Of a stretch of 59,671 nt of DNA, positions 55,391 to 59,671 are shown piece by piece. A program made the translations under genes and the position numbers. The first letter of the stretch is position 1; every line of letters starts with the position of its first letter. This stretch comes from JBBDJB01 sp040880125 (GTDB lineage: Bacteria; Planctomycetota; Planctomycetia; Pirellulales; JBBDJB01). The notes under the pieces were generated by a model, which did not search any database, was not told the origin of the DNA, and was given only the letters and a program-made list of their open reading frames with translations. Location: positions 1-59,671 of the forward strand of contig JBBDJB010000060.1 of NCBI GenBank assembly GCA_040880125.1, given 5' to 3'.

Positions 55391-56483
55391 CTCTCGATCC
55401 TCCAGATTCGCCTTGTGGCACGATAGAAGGTGGCGGGCGGTCCATGAAATCCGACGTGGCGGACAAGAAACTCCTTGCCCGCTAGTAGGACTTCGAGCGA
55501 TTCGGGGGAATCTTGGAACCCGGTGAAGAAAGTTGAAAGTTTTTGCCGGCGGCGGCCGCGGCGTTGGCTGGGCGGCGGCAAGAGCGGGTAGCACCGGTTG
55601 TCCCAACCGGTGCTACCCGATCAATGGGAAACGTTCTGGCGCGACCACCCCCAACTGACTCCCAGCCTCCCTACTAATGTGACGTCTACACTTACTCGCG
55701 GAGGGCTATGGAGTCTGGGGCTTTGGTATTCCCACCGGCGGCAGTTTTCTGGAAAAACTTGGTCGAGGCTCTTGATTTTAACTCAAAAACTGTTACTATT
55801 ATTTCGGCTGCGGAAGCCCCTCGACGGGTACTCGCTCTTCGCCGCTGCCGAAATATCGGGGATGATAGAATAACCGGGCGGGGTCTCGACCTGCATTTGC
55901 GAGCGACGCCGTAGTGTAAACGCACTAAATCAAGTGTATTTACCTCGGCGTCGAACACCGGCACGGTGAAACACCGCCCACTCACCGAATCGACGGGGAG
56001 TTTTTAAACACAGATCAAAAACGGGGTGGGTCAACAAACATCGTCAAAAACAGCGCCCCGCCGCGGTAACGCGGCTTTTCGAGCCTTCCTTTTTTTCACT
56101 GAAATGGGTTCCCCACGGAGGGCACGGTCAACAAACCCCGCAGTCGGTCGCGCTTGTGCGAGTTCCGCCGGTGCGGCCGGCAGTTACACGAAATCAGTGA
56201 CACGGAGTCCTACCGCGCAGTGTTGGGGTCGAAAGACGGGACTGAATCGATGCGGCCAAACCGCACTGTCTGGGCGAAACCGCTATGCATCGTGCCTGTC
56301 CGCCTTTTTCGACGGAACGCTGGCACGCACGTTGGAAATGGGACAGGCATCTTATCGACGCGAACGAAAATCCGAGGGTCTCGCCGCGATATCGTGATAA
56401 GCAGCCAGTCCCATTTCCGGCGAACTAGCACGGTACGACGAACCCCTCTCCTCCACGGAGAGTGAATCGAAGGAGTCACTCCA
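55391..56483. other. 1.1-kb region without confident gene
   Basis: Short frames exist on both strands, but none has an RBS plus protein-like sequence. It contains the perfect hairpin at 55586-55618, a possible structured element at 55904-55953 (CGACGCCG/CGGCGTCG enclosing TAGTG/CACTA) and a hairpin CTCTCC/GGAGAG at 56446-56462 just before the next gene's RBS. Confidence 0.5.
55586..55618. repeat. Perfect 15-bp-stem hairpin
   Basis: GGGTAGCACCGGTTG-tcc-CAACCGGTGCTACCC. No T-tract follows on either strand, so it is more likely a REP-like palindrome than an intrinsic terminator. Confidence 0.85.
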
Positions 56484-57629
56484 CTGGCCATTCGCTCCGC
56501 CCGACGGCTGATCCGACAGATCCACCAAAGCGCTGGGCGAGCCGTGTTGGCCGTCACCGGTGGAGGAAGCCGCGCCATCTCCGACCTGCTGAGCGAGCCG
56601 GGTGCGTCGCGGACGGTCCTGGAGGCCACCGTGCCGTACTCCGCGGCCGCGATGGCCGCGTGGCTCGGCAGCCCCCCGGAGCAGTACTGCAGCGAACCGA
56701 CGGCCCGAGCCGTAGCCGCCGCGGCCCTGGAGCGGGCGAGAGTCTATCTACCGGAAGAACTAGAAACTCTGATCGGATTGGGCTGTACGGCCTCGCTGGC
56801 CAGCGACCGGCCGAAACGCGGCGAGCATCGCGTCCACGTCGCCTGGCACACCGTGCGAGGGACCGAGTCGCAGTCGCTCGTGCTGCACAAGGACGCGCGG
56901 GCGAGACTCGAAGAGGAACGCATCTGTGCCGCGCTGGTGCTGAGCGCCTTGGCCGCGGCCAGCGGTCTGGCCGACCGCGTGCGAATCCCGCTGCTGGAGG
57001 GCGAAAACATCACGACCACGTATCAGCACGCCCGCGATGGTTGGACGGATCTGGCGCTGGGCCAGTGCGATCGCACCCCGGCGGAAGCGACGCTCGCTCG
57101 ACCGCCGACCGGCGCGGTCTTTCCCGGCGCGTTTCATCCGATCCACCCGGGGCATCGCACGATGCTCCAGATCGCCGCTGGCATGCTGGGGGAGCCGATC
57201 GCCCTGGAAATCTCGGTGCTGAACGTCGACAAGCCGCCGCTGGATTTCATTGAGATCGAGCAGCGATTGCGAGGGCTGGAAAGCCGGCCGGTATGGCTGA
57301 CGCGAGCACCGACGTTCGTGGAAAAGGCCCGCGTTTTTCCGGGCGCGACATTCATCGTGGGAGCCGACACGATCCGCCGGATCGCCGACCCGAAGTACTA
57401 CGGTGCCGACGCGCACCGGGCGGCCGAAGCGATCGGAAAAATCGTAGCGGCCGGCTGCAAATTCCTGGTCTTTGGCCGCAAGATCGACGGGCGATTTCAC
57501 GCGCTCGCCGACTTGGATTTGCCCGAGCCGTTAAGGGGCATTTGCCGGGAGGTTCCTGCCGAGGCGTTCCGCGAAGACGTCTCCTCGACGGAACTGCGCC
57601 AGGTTCAAGGTGAGGAGGGCAACCACTGA
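56484..57629 (+). CDS. CinA/PncC-like domain fused to NMN adenylyltransferase-like domain
   Basis: A 381-aa two-domain protein. Residues about 15-185 follow the CinA C-terminal (nicotinamide-nucleotide amidase) fold: VLAVTGGGSRAISDLL, EPGASRTVLEATVPYS, GCTASLASDRPKRGEHRVHVA. The Ser of the usual ESCTGG and the downstream Lys of PncC are absent. Residues about 205-375 are a nucleotidyltransferase with GAFHPIHPGH (HxGH-type) and VSSTELR near the C-terminus, as in NMN adenylyltransferases. The annotated GTG at 56544 would cut into the first strand. AAGGAG at 56470-56475 with correct spacing points instead to CTG 56484 as start, giving AIRSARRLIRQIHQSAGRAV. A role in NAD metabolism is inferred. 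Confidence 0.8.
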   Translation: MAIRSARRLIRQIHQSAGRAVLAVTGGGSRAISDLLSEPGASRTVLEATVPYSAAAMAAWLGSPPEQYCSEPTARAVAAAALERARVYLPEELETLIGLGCTASLASDRPKRGEHRVHVAWHTVRGTESQSLVLHKDARARLEEERICAALVLSALAAASGLADRVRIPLLEGENITTTYQHARDGWTDLALGQCDRTPAEATLARPPTGAVFPGAFHPIHPGHRTMLQIAAGMLGEPIALEISVLNVDKPPLDFIEIEQRLRGLESRPVWLTRAPTFVEKARVFPGATFIVGADTIRRIADPKYYGADAHRAAEAIGKIVAAGCKFLVFGRKIDGRFHALADLDLPEPLRGICREVPAEAFREDVSSTELRQVQGEEGNH

Positions 57630-57761
57630 ACTGCAAAACGTGCGCCACCCGGGCTGGACGAGCCAATCGCCAGTCCGCTAAAATGATGAGCTTGCCGCTA
57701 CCGGGCGGCCGCTTGCAAAACCCGAATCAACCGTCCAACCGACCCTTGCTGAGGAGGAACT

Positions 57762-57956
57762 GTGGTAAAGCTGACACTTCGCGACCGGGAATCGGTGCAG
57801 GAGGCCGTGCGCCGCTTCCGCAAACTGGTGGAGCGCAGCGGCATCAAGAAGGAGATGCGTCGCCGCGAGTATTACGAGAAGCCGAGCGAAACGCGCCGCC
57901 GTGCCCGCCTCCGCGCCGAACGTCGCGCCCGCCGCAATCGCCTGCTCTTGCGGTAG
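57762..57956 (+). CDS. rpsU: 30S ribosomal protein bS21
   Basis: The 64-aa product is a typical bS21: VKLTLRDRESVQEAVRRFRK, then ERSGIKKEMRRREYYEKPSE and an Arg-rich tail. GTG start at 57762 behind GAGGAGGAA, a strong RBS. It binds the small subunit near the platform and the 3' end of 16S rRNA. It is a single gene here, 132 bases after the CinA/NMNAT fusion. Confidence 0.96.
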   Translation: MVKLTLRDRESVQEAVRRFRKLVERSGIKKEMRRREYYEKPSETRRRARLRAERRARRNRLLLR

Positions 57957-58069
57957 TTGCTTTCGCACATCGCCCAGCGCGGTCTGCGCTGTGTAGACGC
58001 CGGACTCGATCATTTGGATCGGGACTTCTCGGCCGGCAGCGGCTGCCACATTCGCCAGTCGCGCCAGCG

Positions 58070-59341
58070 CTAGAACGACCACTCGCCACGGATGAAATAT
58101 CCGTCGAAGGCGAGAATATTCGCGTCGTCGTAGAAGCCAAACTCCGCGCCGAGAATCTCGCTGGACATGCCCAGGTCGTGCCATGCGTGGAACAGATAGC
58201 CGGCCGAGAACGTGGCACACGCCGTGGGCCGCCACGTCGCTCCGACTTCGATCTCCGTCACCGGGATGACCCGGGTGCGCGAAGTGACTTTGTCGGTGAA
58301 CAGTGCCGGATCAGAGCCGTCCTGTTCGAACCGATTCGCCACCAGTTCGTAGTCGCCCAACAGAAGACTGACGTACGATCGGGCGTACAGCGACCAGCAG
58401 CCGGCGTCGCCCAAGTAGCGCCGCCCTTCGAGTCCGAGCCGCGGCCCGGCGCCGTCGAAGTTCATTTCCAGCTCGGCCATTTGCTCCATTTGCTCCGACC
58501 CGTTGATGACCTGCGTGCGCGTTCCCCACTGTGCATCGGCCATGCGGATGCCGGCCGACCAGGTGACGTCCCAACTGGCGCATCCACCGCAGCCGCTTTG
58601 GCAGGCCGGAAGCGGATGGCCCAGCGGAATGGTTTTGGAGAAGTCGACATCGAAGACGTCCAGGTCGACGCTCGCCTCCGTGGCGATGCGCTGGCCGGGG
58701 GCATCGGCCAAAGTCTCCAAAGCGCCATTGAAGAGCAGCGTTTGGTCCGCCGGAACGGGATCGGACTGGCGGGCCACGTCACTATCAATCGACGTGAAGG
58801 AAAAGGTGACCTGGCTGTTGCAATCCAACAGGCGATACCCAAGGAATGCTCGCACCGCGCTGTCGTGATCGAAATCGTAATCGACAAGCGTATCCACCGT
58901 GCGCGCGGTGCCGACACCGTCGCGGCGCAAATAGGCATTCGCTTCGCTGAAGGTCGGACGAACCTGCAGGTACTCCGCTCCGCCGAACCATCCGCCGCCG
59001 GGATGAAAGCGAAGTTCGCAGCAATCATCGCATCCGCCCATGGCGCCGTGCTCCCAGTCGGTGTGGTGCGAAGCCAGTTCCGAGTGGTGCGAAGCCAGTT
59101 CCGGCTGATGCGAAGCGAACTTGGAAAGCGACCCGCGGTGCGTCTCCGGGCCGGCCAGCACGCCATGGTAGCCGGGGGCGGGAACGCGGCCGGACATGAC
59201 GCTCCAGTCGTACGTCTTCGCCTGCTGGGGCACGGCTGTCGGATCGGCCTGTGCGGCGTCTTGTGCCAGGCCGGTCGAACCACAAATGCCCACGGCCGTG
59301 CCAAGCAGCACCGCGGCGGCGCGTTGCCAATAGGATCTCAT
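58070..59341 (-). CDS. BBP7-like outer-membrane beta-barrel protein
   Basis: A 423-aa exported protein; signal peptide RAAAVLLGTAVGICGSTGLAQ. A short His/Ser-rich linker with a tandem ASHHSEL/ASHHTDW-type repeat and CDDCCE follows. The remainder alternates amphipathic strands typical of planctomycete BBP7-family barrels: GAEYLQVRPTFSEANAYLRR, FLGYRLLDCNSQVTFSFTS, GLEGRRYLGDAGCWSLYARS, ATFSAGYLFHAWHDLG and a terminal strand ending FIRGEWSF. GGGGAGCAGGGGA precedes ATG 59341. Function unknown; outer-membrane location is inferred. Confidence 0.8.
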   Translation of the reverse strand: MRSYWQRAAAVLLGTAVGICGSTGLAQDAAQADPTAVPQQAKTYDWSVMSGRVPAPGYHGVLAGPETHRGSLSKFASHQPELASHHSELASHHTDWEHGAMGGCDDCCELRFHPGGGWFGGAEYLQVRPTFSEANAYLRRDGVGTARTVDTLVDYDFDHDSAVRAFLGYRLLDCNSQVTFSFTSIDSDVARQSDPVPADQTLLFNGALETLADAPGQRIATEASVDLDVFDVDFSKTIPLGHPLPACQSGCGGCASWDVTWSAGIRMADAQWGTRTQVINGSEQMEQMAELEMNFDGAGPRLGLEGRRYLGDAGCWSLYARSYVSLLLGDYELVANRFEQDGSDPALFTDKVTSRTRVIPVTEIEVGATWRPTACATFSAGYLFHAWHDLGMSSEILGAEFGFYDDANILAFDGYFIRGEWSF

Positions 59342-59671
59342 TCCCCTGCTCCCCCTGTTACATGCGAGCCAGGCTCGACCGACCACCGGGCGTGCCGGCG
59401 AGACGAAGTCAGCCTGAAGGGCCGCCTGATCGTCAAGTCCTGTCCCTTCATCGGCACCGGCGCAACCGTTACTTTGCCTACTACCGCTACAGCCGGCAAA
59501 GTCTTCGCATTTGGCGATATCCGATGCAGCTTGCCGACTTTGCCGCCAGGCGGGAAGCGCCGGGAAAGAGCAGCGGGCCGTGTACTGGCGGGCTTCGAAG
59601 CCCGGGAGGCAGCCGCAGGGGCCTTTAGCTTGGACCCAAGAGCGAAGGGAGTGCGGATGAGAGGACTCGAA
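59342..59671. other. right-edge region without gene
   Basis: Upstream of the BBP7-like gene; it should hold its promoter. Open frames are short and show no domain. Nothing else recognised. Confidence 0.4.

Noticed and set aside
55598..55873. 91-codon plus-strand gene
   Set aside because: It starts inside a hairpin, lacks an RBS and has no domain.

Overview
The window looks like chromosomal DNA of a planctomycete (Pirellulales-like). It has high GC and many genes typical of that phylum: a secreted cytochrome/DUF1549/DUF1553 protein with a Tat-exported DUF1501 partner, a DUF1559 C-terminus, a BBP7-like barrel protein, two ECF sigma/anti-sigma pairs and a membrane Ser/Thr kinase with an FHA neighbour. 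GTG and TTG starts behind good Shine-Dalgarno sites are common. No species assignment is attempted.

The window has two halves. Positions 1-19,000 are gene-poor and decayed. They hold a shrunken Hsp70-like gene, a pectate lyase, a methyltransferase and a kelch protein joined tail to tail at a break near 3,250, a carbohydrate esterase with a stop codon in its signal peptide, two small paralogues that each need a +1 frameshift, and short gene remnants. Intact within this half are a BlaI/M56 sensor-protease pair and an ECF sigma/anti-sigma pair. The half also carries two related arrays of a non-coding repeat of about 85 bp (4,449-4,850 and 15,417-16,190) and a longer repeat with a palindromic core (near 1,605 and 15,129). 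It ends with an excisionase-like HTH gene, a tyrosine recombinase and a tRNA-Thr(CGU) at 19,267.

Positions 19,400-59,300 are dense and mostly intact: an EEP-family hydrolase, porin, truB, MmgE/PrpD, rsmG, DUF3467, TPR, lpxA, bifunctional-nuclease-like, mutS, LRR, DUF1553-DUF1501, archease-rtcB, sigma/anti-sigma, a kinase/FHA/membrane-protein block, a CinA-like/NMN-adenylyltransferase fusion, rpsU and a BBP7-like protein. Dispersed REP-like hairpins sit between many of these genes.

The most interesting candidate system is an inorganic-carbon cluster on the minus strand at 38,141-45,282. It encodes an SLC4-type anion transporter fused to an N-terminal PTS EIIA domain that keeps its histidine, a tiny zinc-ribbon membrane protein, a SulP/STAS transporter with an unusual soluble insertion of about 140 residues, a beta-carbonic anhydrase, and an AI-2E/PerM permease. 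The other strong candidates are the non-coding repeat arrays and the CinA-like/NMNAT fusion, which lacks the amidase catalytic pair and appears to start at CTG.
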